A stretch of DNA of 64,000 nt, from positions 521,315 to 585,314 of the forward strand of contig JACEEZ010025355.1 in the NCBI GenBank assembly GCA_016584305.1, given 5' to 3'. The notes under the pieces were generated by a model. The model had not been told where the DNA came from and ran no database searches. It saw nothing but the letters and a program-made list of their open reading frames with translations. Both the position numbers and the translations under genes were made by a program. Within the stretch, counting starts at the first letter, position 1; each line of letters begins with the position of its first letter. Positions 34,649-42,700 of the stretch are shown here, in pieces. Origin of the DNA: Chionoecetes opilio (lineage: Eukaryota > Arthropoda > Malacostraca > Decapoda > Majidae).

Positions 34649-37467
34649 CCCCCCATGCACACACACACACACACACACGCACCACACTCAGTCACACACA
34701 CACACACACACAAAGGACCTGGGAGTGATAATACAAAATAACCTACTACCAGAAAAACATAAATAAAATATTTGGAGATACATACAGGACTCTCAATATT
34801 TGGACTAACAATTTTAATTCATGGTGTCTGGTGTAGTGTTCTGCTCTTTAGCTTGAAATCTCTTTATGCAGGAGAGGGCCAAGGCCAAGAAAGCTCGTGA
34901 GAAAGCCAGGCAAAAGGCACTGAAGAAGAAGCAGACCGATGGAAAAGCCCCGCCGCCAGATTCATCTCGGGGAGCCACGGGATACAGTCCACAGGTTGGT
35001 GTTGAGTGTTGACAGGGAGACCAAGGGAAGACTGGCAGAACACAATGTTGCATGATTACATAAGAACATCAGAAAATAAGGAAGCTACAAGAGGCTGTGA
35101 GACCTACACGTGGTAGTTCCTGTTACTTAACACTATTTACATCCACATTTCAACCCCATCCAGGAAATTGTCTAGCCTCCTTTTAAAGCTCCCTAATGAA
35201 CTCATAACTCCTAAAATGATTACTCCTAATGAGAACTCCTAAATGATTGTTTTACTCATCGAGGATAGTAAACAATGATTAATTTAACAGATTACACATG
35301 GATTTATTTATCTAATATGAAGAAATGATAACTTGATTTAAATTATTTTCAGTAAATAGAGAGATATCCACACACACATATTTGTTAAGCTTATCAAACC
35401 CATTCATGCACTTTAGTATAGTAAATAGACCACTTGACAAAATATGATAAAGTAAATTTGAACTTTTACAGCATGAACTTTATGTACACTTGTACGTTCA
35501 CAACTCATCATCTGCATTCCTGCTGCACAGCCTCATCCATAACATATCAAATAGGTTCACAAATAGGGTGGTAAATGATTGGAGTGGACTCAGTCGTCAG
35601 GGGGTCAGTGCGGAGTCAATAGGGAGCTTTAAAAGAAGGCTAGATAATTTCGTGGATGGGGATGAAGGTAGATGCAGGTAGTGTTAAGTAATAGGAACTA
35701 CCACGTGTAGGTCTCCCAGCCTCTTGTAGCTTCCATATTTTCTTATGTTTATCATGATCTTATATCAAAGCATTTTTTCTCCATTGCTATAGTTGACCAT
35801 ATTAAATATAATAGACTATAGTTCATTAGTATCTTACCATTCATAAAGAGATTGACTTTTGTTTTTCAACTCATGCAAAGCTGTAAAGAACAACCTTTAT
35901 ATTCCCTCTTTACTACACAGGAGATCAGGTGCACTGGCTCCCCCCTGCAGTCCTTGCCTGTGGACTCTAATGCCCCTGGACCATCTGGATACCCGAGCCA
36001 CGACTCCCCGGGTCCCCCTGACTACGGTGGCTCCAGCCCAACCTACATGTCTCCGGAGTCTCCACGGCAAGACATGGACCAGCACTGGCACCCTCCCCCC
36101 CAGGGCATGCGTCTCCAGAGGCCTGACTCCCTGGATCTCCCCGGGTCTTCACAATCCACCAGTGCATTCATTCACCAGGAACCCTCAAGGAATCCCCACC
36201 ACAACTACTCGGTGGGAAGGACTAACAAAGCTAGGTACGAACAGGCCATAGTAACCCGTTCACTACAATGACACTACAGTCTCTTCTTCTTTCTGTTTAA
36301 CGTCAGTTTTTCCCATAATTTTTATGAGGTTAAACGGCCGATGATACGCTTCCAACTATTTCTATCCGTTGTCTCAACTTCTTCAATGCCCAGTGCTGCC
36401 AGATCCTCTTCAACACACTGCCTCCATGTCTTCCTTGGCCTGCCCGGTGGACGGCGACCTGGAACTGCCACTCTAACAGCTCTCCCCAATGCCTCACTAC
36501 AATGACACTACAGTAAACACAGTAAACCCACTATACAACAAACCCTTTTATACTGAATTTTGGATATAACAAACGGTCTGGGCGAGCATGTATTTATTCA
36601 AGATATAACTTTATATTATACTCCCCATTAGCACCAATAGTTTGTGATAAATATCATTCTCAGATAAGTCTGACCTTTCATACAAAATGTTCTTCATTGT
36701 GTGCACATTGCCATGTTTTGAGTGTGTAGCATGAGTAGCCGGGTGTGAACAATGTGAACAATGTGTCTCATCTTCAGCCTTTGCAGTACTTTTACCAATG
36801 CATGCATTCTTTTTTTCATACGTCATTTTACGCGGAGAAGAAACCTCAGGCTATATTTTTACTGTTTGCAGACTACCTGATCCTGAAAGGGCTCCTGGTG
36901 AAGTATTTGGAGAGAGCACCAGCAGTAGTAGCATAGAACCCAGTCCCGGCATGGGCTTCACCAACATAGCTTGTGCCATTGACCCGACCTATCAACGCCG
37001 GGTCATGCGCGGGGAGCTGGCACCCTCTCCTCAGGCCACCCTCCAGTCTTCCTCCTCATCCTCCACAACTAGCAGTGGCACGGGAGGCTTAGTGGGTGCC
37101 TCTATCAGCTCACCCATCTCCCCACTGCCCCCTCCAGGTATGAGACCATTGTTTGTAGCTTAAACATTTATAGATTTTGTTGAACTGCAGTGATGGACTT
37201 CTATGGTATTTTTACATTTTTACTTGACTTTCATTGCATTGTGGTTATGCTTCCTTGTGAGCGATCAAGGTAGGTATTGGCTTTAGTTTTTACCCCTTTA
37301 TTTGTTGGTTTTCAGTATTTGATGATGATGATGATGATGATGACTACCCCGTGCCACCCTACATGCCTATCCAAGGCCAGCGACGGACTGCCAGCCTGGA
37401 AAAGAAACGTCGCCTGAAGCCTCCCAAAGAGAAGTCTAACAGTAAAGATGGGTGTAAGCAACAGTAG
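23151..37467 (+). CDS. CCDC50: CCDC50 (Ymer)-like ubiquitin-binding coiled-coil protein, 11 coding exons
   Basis: Exons: 23151-23229, 26174-26236, 26991-27129, 28273-28387, 28943-29064, 31364-31601, 34020-34139, 34872-34994, 35921-36234, 36872-37137, 37316-37467. All have GT/AG borders and matching phases, giving 576 codons plus TAG. The N-terminus (VCREWLMHEDQALAHRLQ) matches the CCDC50 N-terminal domain. Exons 3-5 are charged helix. Exons 6-8 give QEDQDAELARLLQEQD and AIEAQDRELAKVLQEQ, then a Lys/Arg/Ala helix, corresponding to the ubiquitin-interacting MIU helices of vertebrate CCDC50. Exons 9-10 are Pro/Ser-rich. Exon 11 has eight Asp and a basic end (EKKRRLKPPKEK). Vertebrate CCDC50 binds Lys63-linked ubiquitin and modulates NF-kB, receptor trafficking and autophagy; the crustacean role is inference. 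It is longer than the 306-residue human form because of the C-terminal Pro/Ser region. A possible donor (GTAAGC) at 37454 leaves an alternative ending open. Confidence 0.88.
23604..24951 (-). mobile_element. CACTA/EnSpm-like element in CCDC50 intron 1
   Basis: Both ends begin CACTGGGGAACAA in inverted orientation and stay similar for about 110 bp (shared TTGTTGAGTTAG and CACGTCAAGTTTTT). A 3-bp TTA flanks both sides (23601-23603, 24952-24954). CACT tips with a 3-bp duplication fit the CACTA superfamily. It contains the pseudogene at 23898-24787 and is 1,348 bp long. Confidence 0.65.
23898..24787 (-). pseudogene. Truncated arthropod multicopy protein with one nonsense codon
   Basis: Translation begins inside the protein (VVKLLHNGNLFGAVPIGHS), continues YPCFLCMWDSRAREKHW, IIFPPLHIKLGLMKQFVKAL and SDEQGERFHQDL, and ends YCWSIKRD...KRKFLP. 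I recognise this from an abundant uncharacterised protein family annotated in many arthropod genomes. The frame is intact except for TGA at 24298-24300, where a CGA is likely (a CpG change). The N-terminal part is missing. It lies between the CACTA-like ends, which suggests the family is transposon-borne. Confidence 0.75.
25085..25205 (+). repeat. tRNA-like SINE head
   Basis: GGTGGCGCGGTTGGTAGTCA resembles an A box, and AGCGGTTCGAGTCC is a B box. The tRNA fold is incomplete and a short unrelated body follows. It lies in CCDC50 intron 1. Confidence 0.5.
25310..25945. repeat. Foldback: long inverted repeat around telomere-like DNA
   Basis: A left arm (about 25310-25545, with TTTACGACAGCACCAAACTT) and a right arm (about 25715-25945) are reverse complements for over 200 bp with modest divergence. 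The loop holds the interstitial telomeric block. A partial arm copy occurs at 56440-56600. Confidence 0.8.
25548..25678. repeat. Interstitial telomeric repeats (CCTAA)n / (CCTTA)n
   Basis: A block starting CCTTACCTAACCTTACCTAA shows CCTAA units, the complement of the arthropod telomere repeat TTAGG, which decay into CCTTA units on the right. It lies in the loop of a foldback in CCDC50 intron 1. Confidence 0.85.
26174..26236 (+). CDS. CCDC50: CCDC50-like exon 2
   Basis: Acceptor TTGCAG, donor GTAAGG. It encodes the most conserved stretch (VCREWLMHEDQALAHRL), the core of the CCDC50 N-terminal domain. Phase 1 on both sides. Confidence 0.9.
26727..26980 (+). mobile_element. CR1-like LINE 3' end abutting exon 3 acceptor
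   Basis: Encodes EKRRFKKEIGRNWFTNRVVN and WNGLSHQVVSAESIGSFKRR, then the 3' UTR ending CTTATTTTCTTATGTT at 26980. The next ten bases are the exon 3 acceptor. Confidence 0.8.
26991..27129 (+). CDS. CCDC50: CCDC50-like exon 3
   Basis: Acceptor TTTATTTCAG, donor GTGAGT. Encodes YQTHLLTNRERNQLLRQD and a charged helix ending AFELSLARQ. The acceptor lies 10 bp after a CR1-like LINE 3' end. Confidence 0.9.
27194..27396. mobile_element. piggyBac-like MITE, degenerate flanks
   Basis: CCCCTTCACGCCCAGAACG to GATCTGGGCGTGAAGGGG with a good terminal inverted repeat. The TTAA flanks have mutated. It lies in CCDC50 intron 3. A diverged copy of the sequence following it (AAATATCAGTCAGTAAGCAG, 27720-27850) recurs at 57110-57230. 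Confidence 0.7.
28273..28387 (+). CDS. CCDC50: CCDC50-like exon 4
   Basis: Acceptor TTACTCAG, donor GTCAGT. Encodes EARDADLAANLSLQLNVKE and a Glu/Lys coiled coil. Ends in phase 0. Confidence 0.88.
28445..28685 (+). mobile_element. LINE-like 3' end with AATC tail
   Basis: Contains the recurring TGCTTTGCCATAGTG and TGACCTCTGATGTC and ends ACAATCAATCAATTG. The (AATC)n tail and constant 3' end indicate retroposition. Other copies: 30040-31312 (split), 39057-39257, 39590-39935, 45241-45280, 62885-63058. Confidence 0.65.
28943..29064 (+). CDS. CCDC50: CCDC50-like exon 5
   Basis: Acceptor GCTTGCAG, donor GTAAAG. Encodes EREKDTVRQVRELRQVEREA, then YLGINTGSDNVALL. Phase 0 to phase 2. Confidence 0.88.
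29287..29461 (-). mobile_element. CR1-like LINE 3' end
   Basis: AAAATAAGGAAGCTACAAGA through the complement of the coding tail (GACTGAGTCCATTCC), truncated. In CCDC50 intron 5. Confidence 0.75.
30119..31257. mobile_element. Non-autonomous hAT element, perfect 8-bp duplication
   Basis: Tips CAGGGTTGTTTGATTTAAAT and AAATCAACAACCCTG are inverted. CTCTGATG flanks both sides (30111-30118, 31258-31265). Many GATTTAAATC-type repeats lie near both ends. It sits inside an AATC-tailed LINE end (30040-30118 and 31258-31312) in CCDC50 intron 5. It has no transposase. Confidence 0.85.
31364..31601 (+). CDS. CCDC50: CCDC50-like exon 6
   Basis: The acceptor CCCTGCATAG is chosen because the nearer TTTATAG (31331-31337) would give the wrong phase and an early stop. 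Donor GTAAGT. Encodes a Ser/Thr-rich linker and EEEQRVLQEDQDA. Confidence 0.75.
31641..31829. mobile_element. MITE with TAGTCTATT ends, TA target
   Basis: Inverted ends TAGTCTATTTTATTTAATAT pair over about 32 bp. TA flanks both sides (31639-31640, 31830-31831). A half copy with the same downstream flank is at 35790-35888. The ends resemble those at 62107-62307. Confidence 0.75.
32052..32289. mobile_element. Palindromic MITE, TA-flanked on the right
   Basis: The arms share GCATCACTACAGATTTGTACG-type sequence and TGTCGCCAGGCGCCATATAT. The right end reads GTGTTATTGACGG then TA. The closest copy is 59817-60039. It shares GTCGCCAGGCGCCATATATT with the 3152-3632 family, so the two are related. Confidence 0.75.
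32300..32617. repeat. 20-bp minisatellite, about 16 copies
   Basis: Unit GAATTAAAGGTGGAGCTCAT, with G/T variation at one site and one short unit. In CCDC50 intron 6. Confidence 0.95.
32910..33886. mobile_element. piggyBac-like MITE split by a second TTAA element
   Basis: The left end CCCCTTCACGCCCAGATC follows TTAA (32906-32909). The right end reads ...GGCCTCAAGGGG then TGAA, a mutated TTAA. The host copy is interrupted by the element at 32988-33749. Confidence 0.75.
32988..33749. mobile_element. Inner TTAA-flanked piggyBac-like element
   Basis: Ends CCCTTTCACGCCCG and GTGCGTGAAAGGG are inverted. TTAA flanks both sides (32984-32987, 33750-33753). At 762 bp it contains repeated TTTTGACGCGA motifs near its right end. 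No transposase is recognised in a 149-codon minus-strand frame. Confidence 0.75.
34020..34139 (+). CDS. CCDC50: CCDC50-like exon 7 (MIU region)
   Basis: Acceptor GATTTACAG, donor GTGAGA. Encodes ELARLLQEQDGKRRGDLL and AIEAQDRELAKVLQEQ, the two ubiquitin-binding-type helices. Phase 0 at both ends. Confidence 0.88.
34146..34712. repeat. (CA)n tracts in CCDC50 intron 7
   Basis: Clustered (CA)n with repeated punctuations CGCACCACACTCAGTCACA and GCCCCCCCATGCA at 34150, 34500 and 34650, so a larger unit has duplicated. A SINE separates the first copy. Confidence 0.85.
34215..34503 (+). repeat. tRNA-Val-derived SINE
   Basis: The head (GTACTCCGTGGTGTAGGGGA, CGGTTCACAACCG anticodon arm with a CAC triplet, GGGTTCGATCCCC) closely resembles tRNA-Val. 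A body of about 210 bp follows, as at 16845-17072. The acceptor stem is not properly closed, so it is a SINE, not a tRNA gene. Confidence 0.75.
34713..34765 (+). pseudogene. CR1-like reverse transcriptase scrap
   Basis: Reads KDLGVIIQNNLLPEKHK, matching the KDLGV.IS..L....H motif near the end of CR1-type reverse transcriptases. Only about 17 codons are present. Confidence 0.6.
34872..34994 (+). CDS. CCDC50: CCDC50-like exon 8
   Basis: Acceptor TTATGCAG, weak donor GTTGGT. Encodes the basic helix ERAKAKKAREKARQKALKKK that directly follows the second MIU in CCDC50 proteins. Confidence 0.85.
35060..35205 (-). mobile_element. CR1-like LINE 3' end
   Basis: AAAATAAGGAAGCTACAAGA to the complement of the coding tail (CCTCCTTTTAAAGCTCCCTA). 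In CCDC50 intron 8. Confidence 0.75.
35548..35752 (+). mobile_element. CR1-like LINE 3' end
   Basis: Encodes NRFTNRVVNDWSGLSRQGVS and GSFKRRLDNFVDGDE, then the 3' UTR ending TTTTCTTATGTTT. In CCDC50 intron 8, opposite in orientation to the copy at 35060-35205. Confidence 0.78.
35921..36234 (+). CDS. CCDC50: CCDC50-like exon 9
   Basis: Acceptor TACTACACAG, donor GTACGA. Encodes a Pro/Ser-rich segment (DSPGPPDYGGSSPTYMSPES) with no vertebrate counterpart that I recognise. Ends in phase 2. Confidence 0.82.
36281..36505 (-). pseudogene. LINE polyprotein C-terminus and 3' end
   Basis: The minus strand encodes the same PGRRPPGRPRKTW / CVE.DLA.LGIE tail as 42280-42700, followed by a 3' region with TAATAATTATGGGAAAAACTG-like sequence. 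In CCDC50 intron 9. Confidence 0.65.
36872..37137 (+). CDS. CCDC50: CCDC50-like exon 10
   Basis: Acceptor CTGTTTGCAG, donor GTATGA. Encodes LPDPERAPGEVFGEST, GFTNIACAIDPTYQRRVM and poly-Ser. The conserved-looking AIDPTYQRRVM core may be a short linear motif. Confidence 0.82.
37316..37467 (+). CDS. CCDC50: CCDC50-like exon 11 and stop
   Basis: Acceptor GGTTTTCAG. Encodes VF, eight Asp, YPVPPYMPIQGQ, then RRTASLEKKRRLK and a TAG stop. A GTAAGC at 37454 could alternatively splice onward. An AATAAA lies at 37778. Confidence 0.78.
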
Positions 37468-38164
37468 CTAATCATGCATGACATTCCATAACGTGTTCAC
37501 ATCAACTGCTTGTACTTAACCGTTATCTCATGTTTGCAGAACATGCTTTTATTATTTATGTAATTATGCAACTATGAAGCACTTAAATCATTCCATAGCG
37601 TGATGAAGGTATCAACCATTAACACGGAGCAACGATCATGTGCATACATTCCTTCCATGGACATCCAAGTTGCAGAATTCCTTTAATGCATTTGAAAATA
37701 TGTGTCATTCGAAGCAGGACTCTGATCAGAACTCTACCACAACAATTCCAAAGCTCAAATTCATCTTGATTTATATGAATAAAGTGAGTGAGTGGGCTGA
37801 CTGACACTGCTATGCTAGTGTTCATTGCCGTCAGCTTTGGTGTGTGTTCAATGTGCGCAGATCACGTCCTGCACTTGTTATTTTGACCCTGACCTTCATG
37901 AACAGAGAAAAAGGTCACCAATTACTACAGGTTGTTACTCGTATGTTTTTCATGGTATTGTTATGAATGGTTAAATTTCATATGCACAGCCTTTTCTCAA
38001 ACCTTTAGGATTGTGCTCAACGCAAGGCACAAGGTTCATCAAACAGAATGAAAACAATTTTTTTTAACACATTTGCAAATACATGAGCTCCCCTACTTAC
38101 AAACGTAATTGGTTGTTGGGCATAATATAAATGAAGCAGTACTCTTGTTGGTACTGAATACAAT
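37468..38164 (+). other. Likely 3' UTR and downstream of CCDC50
   Basis: AT-rich, without further coding signal. One AATAAA lies at 37778-37783, about 310 bp after the stop. The true transcript end is not determined here. Confidence 0.5.
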
Positions 38165-38391
38165 ACAGAACTGCTGCAGGCAGGATTTTTATGGTGGTGC
38201 CTGTGATTAGAGGCTCATGTGGCCCCCCTGTGTCCTCCAATGCACTCGCTGGTGAAGGTGAAGTTAATGGGCAGCGTGTGGGTGTTCTTAGGTCGTTGCT
38301 GAAATATTTTTGCAACTGGCGGGATTCGAACTCTGTACACCAAGCTTGCCAGTTCCAAACGCTAACTACTCGGCCACCGCCTCCCCGTTAT
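38165..38391 (-). repeat. tRNA-derived SINE
   Basis: On the minus strand the A box GTGGCCGAGTAGTTAGCG and B box AGAGTTCGAATCCC are well kept, followed by the body shared with 232-572. The tRNA part is the best preserved of the three copies. 38392-39056 shows nothing else. Confidence 0.75.
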
Positions 38392-39056
38392 TAGATGGGT
38401 CATTAGAAATTATCTGTGTAGACTGCAATTTATATTTACAGACTGGTTTGTTTGTATCTCTGAAAGTATGCAACTGGAATGTTCGTAAGTAAGGGAGTGC
38501 CGTGACTCACATGAATCAGAGTTGCAGCCGAGTGCTGTAGTCTAAAACTTCCTACAAAGTTATATATACCATATTTACTCACGTCAATTGAGCAAATCTT
38601 AAGTTTGATCACAGTTAACGGGATTTACTGTTTCACTCTTCCACGTGTCACAAAGGGACATGCACAACATTGGGGTCATTTCAGCTTCGGAATGCATGTA
38701 GTCACAATCAAAGATTTATTCTAAGCTTATTGGCAATTTATTTAGCATTATTTTGCATTAATAACTGTCAGCAGCCATGATCTGATATATTGTGATGGGC
38801 AGCGATAGTTTTGTAAGTATTTAAGAGAAGGCAGCTACATTTGTGCCCTATAGACAAGCACATATTATTATAGTTATCTAAAATACATTACGTACGTTAG
38901 AAATATTTTCTCTACATCACGGTGTAATATTTTAAGAAAGTTAACTTACAAACATTATTTTTGTATTTTGTAGGGTTAAGGTTTATTATCTAATCAAATG
39001 GCTCTTATACATTTTTGTGGAGTACTGCATCATGCGAATTAATTTTTAGTTGCGAG

Positions 39057-39257
39057 TAATTTAATCTCCTTCCTCCAACAAATCCACATCCTTCATTATT
39101 TTGATCTAACCATCCTGGTGTAACAATCCATTCCCATCTCCATCCCTCACTGTTTTACTCTTTCTCACTAACCCCTCATCTTTTTTATGCTTTGCCATAG
39201 TGCCACATGACCTCTGATGTCTGGCACATTTCCCCCTTTTTGGCATTAAATCAATCA
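39057..39257 (+). mobile_element. LINE-like 3' end with AATC tail
   Basis: CCTCCAACAAATCCACATCC to GCATTAAATCAATCAAAA, the same family as 28445-28685. Confidence 0.65.
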
Positions 39258-39589
39258 AAAACTCAAGTAATCTGCAAGTCAAAATCTGCAAGTAATAGTT
39301 TAATAATGTTTGTCCGTGCCTGGATACAAGCCAGGCCGGCAATGAAGAGTGGCATTGTAATGTCTAAGGTTTTCCCAGGACTATTTCCTGATGTATGAAC
39401 AAAATACTTCTATTGAAATCTCAGTTGATATTTTAAATGTATAGTTTATCTTATTTAACTTCAGTTGATTAGTATATTTTTATGAGGAAATAGATTTAGT
39501 ATATTTTGTTAGTCATTGTCAGACTCATTGTATTGCTGATCTCCACTTTCCATGGGGAGTGTTAGGGAGGGAGCCAATACTAGGATGTT

Positions 39590-39935
39590 GTTTTGTTTGA
39601 CTTTTCTGGACACATTCCCCTAATATCCTGCCCCCATCTTACTCCTGCCCGTTCCAGTTCCTTCCCTCATTTGTCCTCCCTTTCCCGACCTCCCTATCTT
39701 GCGGACATTCTCCCGGAATCCCCCTCCTCCCTGGAAAATTTAACCTCCTTCCTCCAACAAATCCACATCCTACATCTGATCTAACCATCCTGCTGTAACA
39801 TTCCGTTCTTTCCCCTTCCCTCATCATTTCACTATTATTCTTTAACCCCTCCCCTTTATATGCTTTGCCATAGTGCCATATGACCTCTGATGTCTGGCAC
39901 ATTCACCTTTTTAGTCATTAAATCAATCAATCAAT
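39590..39935 (+). mobile_element. LINE-like 3' end with AATC tail (longest copy)
   Basis: Extends further 5' than the others (CCTGCCCGTTCCAGTTCC, then CTTGCGGACATTCTCCCGG) and ends AAATCAATCAATCAATC. No reverse transcriptase codons are recognised. Confidence 0.65.
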
Positions 39936-39955
39936 CTGGACACATTCCTTACTTT

Positions 39956-40157
39956 GATATTATTTAGAGGAAATATATAAGGGCAGGTCAGAAAGTATTC
40001 AAAAGTTCTTCTTTATTGTATCCACCACACTGTTTACCTTATTTGCTGAAACACTGAATTGTCTGCACCAAAGTAAAACCCTATCACCCTCAAAAAGGCC
40101 GCCACCTTGTTACATGGCTATCCTTGTGGCTATGTGAATATTATAGGATGAAAGCAT
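39956..40157 (+). repeat. 200-bp direct repeat, copy 1
   Basis: From ATTATTTAGAGGAAATATAT to GATGAAAGCATG; copy 2 is at 41984-42193 in the same orientation at high identity. The segment between them holds a CR1-like end and a hAT element. Confidence 0.75.
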
Positions 40158-40158
40158 G

Positions 40159-40495
40159 ACATAAGAACATAAGAAAATAAGGAAGCTATAAGAGGCCGTG
40201 AGACCTACACGTGGTAGTTCCTGTTACTTAACACTATATACCTACATCCACCTTTCATCCCCGTCCATGAATTTATCCAGCCTCCTTTTAAAGCTCCCTA
40301 TTGAGTCCGTACTAACTACCTGACAACTGAGTCCATTCCAATCATTTACCACCCTATTTGTGAACCAGTTTATCCCTATTTCCTTTTTATATCTATGCTT
40401 TTCCAGTTTGAATCTGTTACTTCTTGTTCTCCCCTGTTTATAGCCGTAAGAACTTTCCTACATCTCCTTTATTGTATCCCTTGAACCACTTAACC
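40159..40495 (-). mobile_element. CR1-like LINE 3' end, longest copy
   Basis: The minus strand encodes KFKLEKHRYKKEIGINWFTN, RVVNDWNGLS and SFKRRLDKFMDGDER, then the 3' UTR. The upstream GYNKGDVGKFLRL-like stretch places it in the C-terminal part of a CR1/L2-type polyprotein. It follows copy 1 of the 200-bp repeat directly. Confidence 0.8.
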
Positions 40496-40567
40496 CCTTA
40501 CATTCACTAGAAATTGTCTAATGGTACCCAAATTACAATGGAAATTACGTTCTGGGTCTCAAGCGGT
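40493..40567. mobile_element. Internally deleted piggyBac-like MITE
   Basis: TTAACCCCTTACATTCACTA to GTTCTGGGTCTCAAGCGGTT: both ends are kept but most of the interior is gone. TTAA is present at both borders. Confidence 0.6.
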
Positions 40568-40860
40568 TAAAAACTTTATCAGATCGTTCCGTAAATCATC
40601 CGTCCCTTTTATTTTCCCCTGACTCCCTTATTCGGTAGCCTCACTTTTTCCTGCTACTCACCTACCTGAGCTACCCATCCAACTCTGTCCTCATGTGCTC
40701 TATACTACTTACTTTCTTCTCTTTGGTAGATAAAAAGAATATACTAGACTTTATTCTGAAAATGATGGATTAAATGTGAAATTTATGAATACATACCAAG
40801 ATTAAGTTGGTACAGAATGACAATTATAGATATTTTCTTTTGTATGTAACTAACTAATTC

Positions 40861-41590
40861 TTCTTCTTTCTGTTCTACGTCAGTTTTCCCATATTATTTT
40901 ATGAGGTTAGACGGCCGATGATACGCTTCCAACCAGTGGCGGCTCGTGGCATAGGGCTGCGGAGCTGCAGCACTCCCAGACGCTCACTGCCAGGTGTATG
41001 ATGTCTTTAGAGACACAGCAGAATTGATACACTACTAACAAATATATCATAATAAAAAGTCATTATAGGTTATTTTCAATACGTTACTAAGTGAATTTTC
41101 ATTAAAACCAGACCTAAATGTAAGTTACTCTCATATTTGCTGTACGATTCATGTCTGTGCTGCCGCCGCGCCCCTTATGAACGCCAAGAGCTGCAGCCGT
41201 GCAGCTTTTAGTCTCGTCCCCCAGCTTTTAGTTTCGTTCCCACAGTGCGTGTAGACGGTGTGCAAAGTGACGGCGGGCGGCGGCAAAATCAAGCGGTACT
41301 GACTTTATTTTCAAGTAATACTGTAATTCTACCATCACCACCTCAGCCATCCCCTCTACTGACAACACTACCACCTCCACCATCCTTCTACCACCACCAC
41401 TACTACCATGCCCTGAAATCCGTGAACATCAACTACAACTCATACCTGAGATAGGTAAAATTTATGTATCCTACTGTTGTGTGAAGCTGCAGTCCCCCCT
41501 TTTATTTTATCACGAGCCGCCACTGCTTCCAACTATCTCTATCCGTTGCCTCAACTTCTTCAATGCCCAATACTGCCAGATCCTCTTCAA
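40861..41590 (-). pseudogene. LINE 3' fragment split by a hAT element
   Basis: 40861-40933 and 41526-41590 join to the same LINE tail as 36281-36505 (GAGGTTAGACGGCCGATGAT then CCAACTATCTCTATCC). The break holds the hAT element 40934-41525. Confidence 0.7.
40934..41525. mobile_element. Non-autonomous hAT element, perfect 8-bp duplication
   Basis: Tips CAGTGGCGGCTCGTG and CACGAGCCGCCACTG are a perfect inverted pair. CTTCCAAC is duplicated (40926-40933, 41526-41533). At 592 bp it lacks a transposase. The tips resemble those of the KH-gene element (CAGTGGCGG). Confidence 0.88.
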
Positions 41591-41983
41591 GTTATTCATT
41601 GTTACGTGAGAGTGAAAAATATTCTGTTATGATATTGTTTTTCTACATTTGATTTGACATTTTGTTTCCAAGCTGTATGTGTTTGTAATTGTAATTTTAG
41701 GTTTTATTTGTTAAAAAGATACAGTGACAGAGGAAGATTGTATAGTGATGCATGTACTGTGTCAGGATACTTGTTAACACTGAAATAGGAGCCAGACTGT
41801 GCTATGCACATCAAGATGTCATTGCTGACTGTGAATGTTCTTGTCATGAGAGAAAAATATCTGGACTTATGTTTATTCAGTCAATTATATAAGTTTGTTA
41901 CATGAAAAGTCTTGGCATTACTGCGTGCACACTGTCATAGCATGTTATGGCTGGGACGTAATGATACTTACATATCATCAATA

Positions 41984-42193
41984 TTATTTAGAGGAAATAT
42001 ATAAGGGCAGGTCAGAAAGTATTAAAAAGGTTTTTCTTTATTGTATCCACCACACTGTTTACCTTATTTGCTGAAACACTTAATTGTCTGCACCAAAGTA
42101 AAACCCTATCACCCTCAAACAGGCCGCCACCTTGTAGGACATTACATGGCTATCCTTGTGGCTATGTGAATATTGTAGGATGAAAGCATGGCA
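41984..42193 (+). repeat. 200-bp direct repeat, copy 2
   Basis: Copy of 39956-40157 with a few substitutions and a short insertion (GTAGGACATTACATGG). It is followed by a (CAT)n tract. Confidence 0.75.
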
Positions 42194-42279
42194 TCATCAT
42201 CATCGTCACCATCATCATCATGGTTAGCCTTATGAAAGGTGTTGCCTTAGTCACCTGATGGCAGTGCACTCAGCCACAC

Positions 42280-42700
42280 TTCTTTCTGTATAACGTCAGT
42301 TTTTCCCATAATTATTATGAGGTTAGACGGCCGCTGATACGCTTCCAACTATCTCTGTCCGTTGCCTCAACTTTTTCAATGCCCAATGCTGCCAGATCCG
42401 CTTCAACACACTGCCTCCATGTCTTCCTTGGCCTGCCCGGTGGACGGCGACCTGGAACTTCAACTCTAACTGCTCTCCCCAATGCCTCACCACCTTCTCT
42501 TCTCTTTACGTCCCCAAACAATCGCCTTACTCTCAGCACTGTACTCAACTCCTTCAATCCACATTTTCTTGCCACCACTTCAGCCACACTGTCATGTGAA
42601 ACATAATTGCCAAGTCGTGTAGACAGTAGTAGTTCCCTTCTCCAGGCCTCATCTGAGGTCGTCATTGATCTACTTGTTGACACGCCTCCACATCTTTCCT
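42280..42700 (-). pseudogene. LINE polyprotein C-terminus
   Basis: A 122-codon minus-strand frame reads VRRLFGDVKRREGG, VPGRRPPGRPRKTWRQCVE and ADLAALGIEKVEATDRDSWK, the characteristic end of many arthropod non-LTR reverse-transcriptase proteins (GRRPxGRPxxxW). The frame is open but lacks the catalytic part. Related pieces are at 36281 and 40861. Confidence 0.75.
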
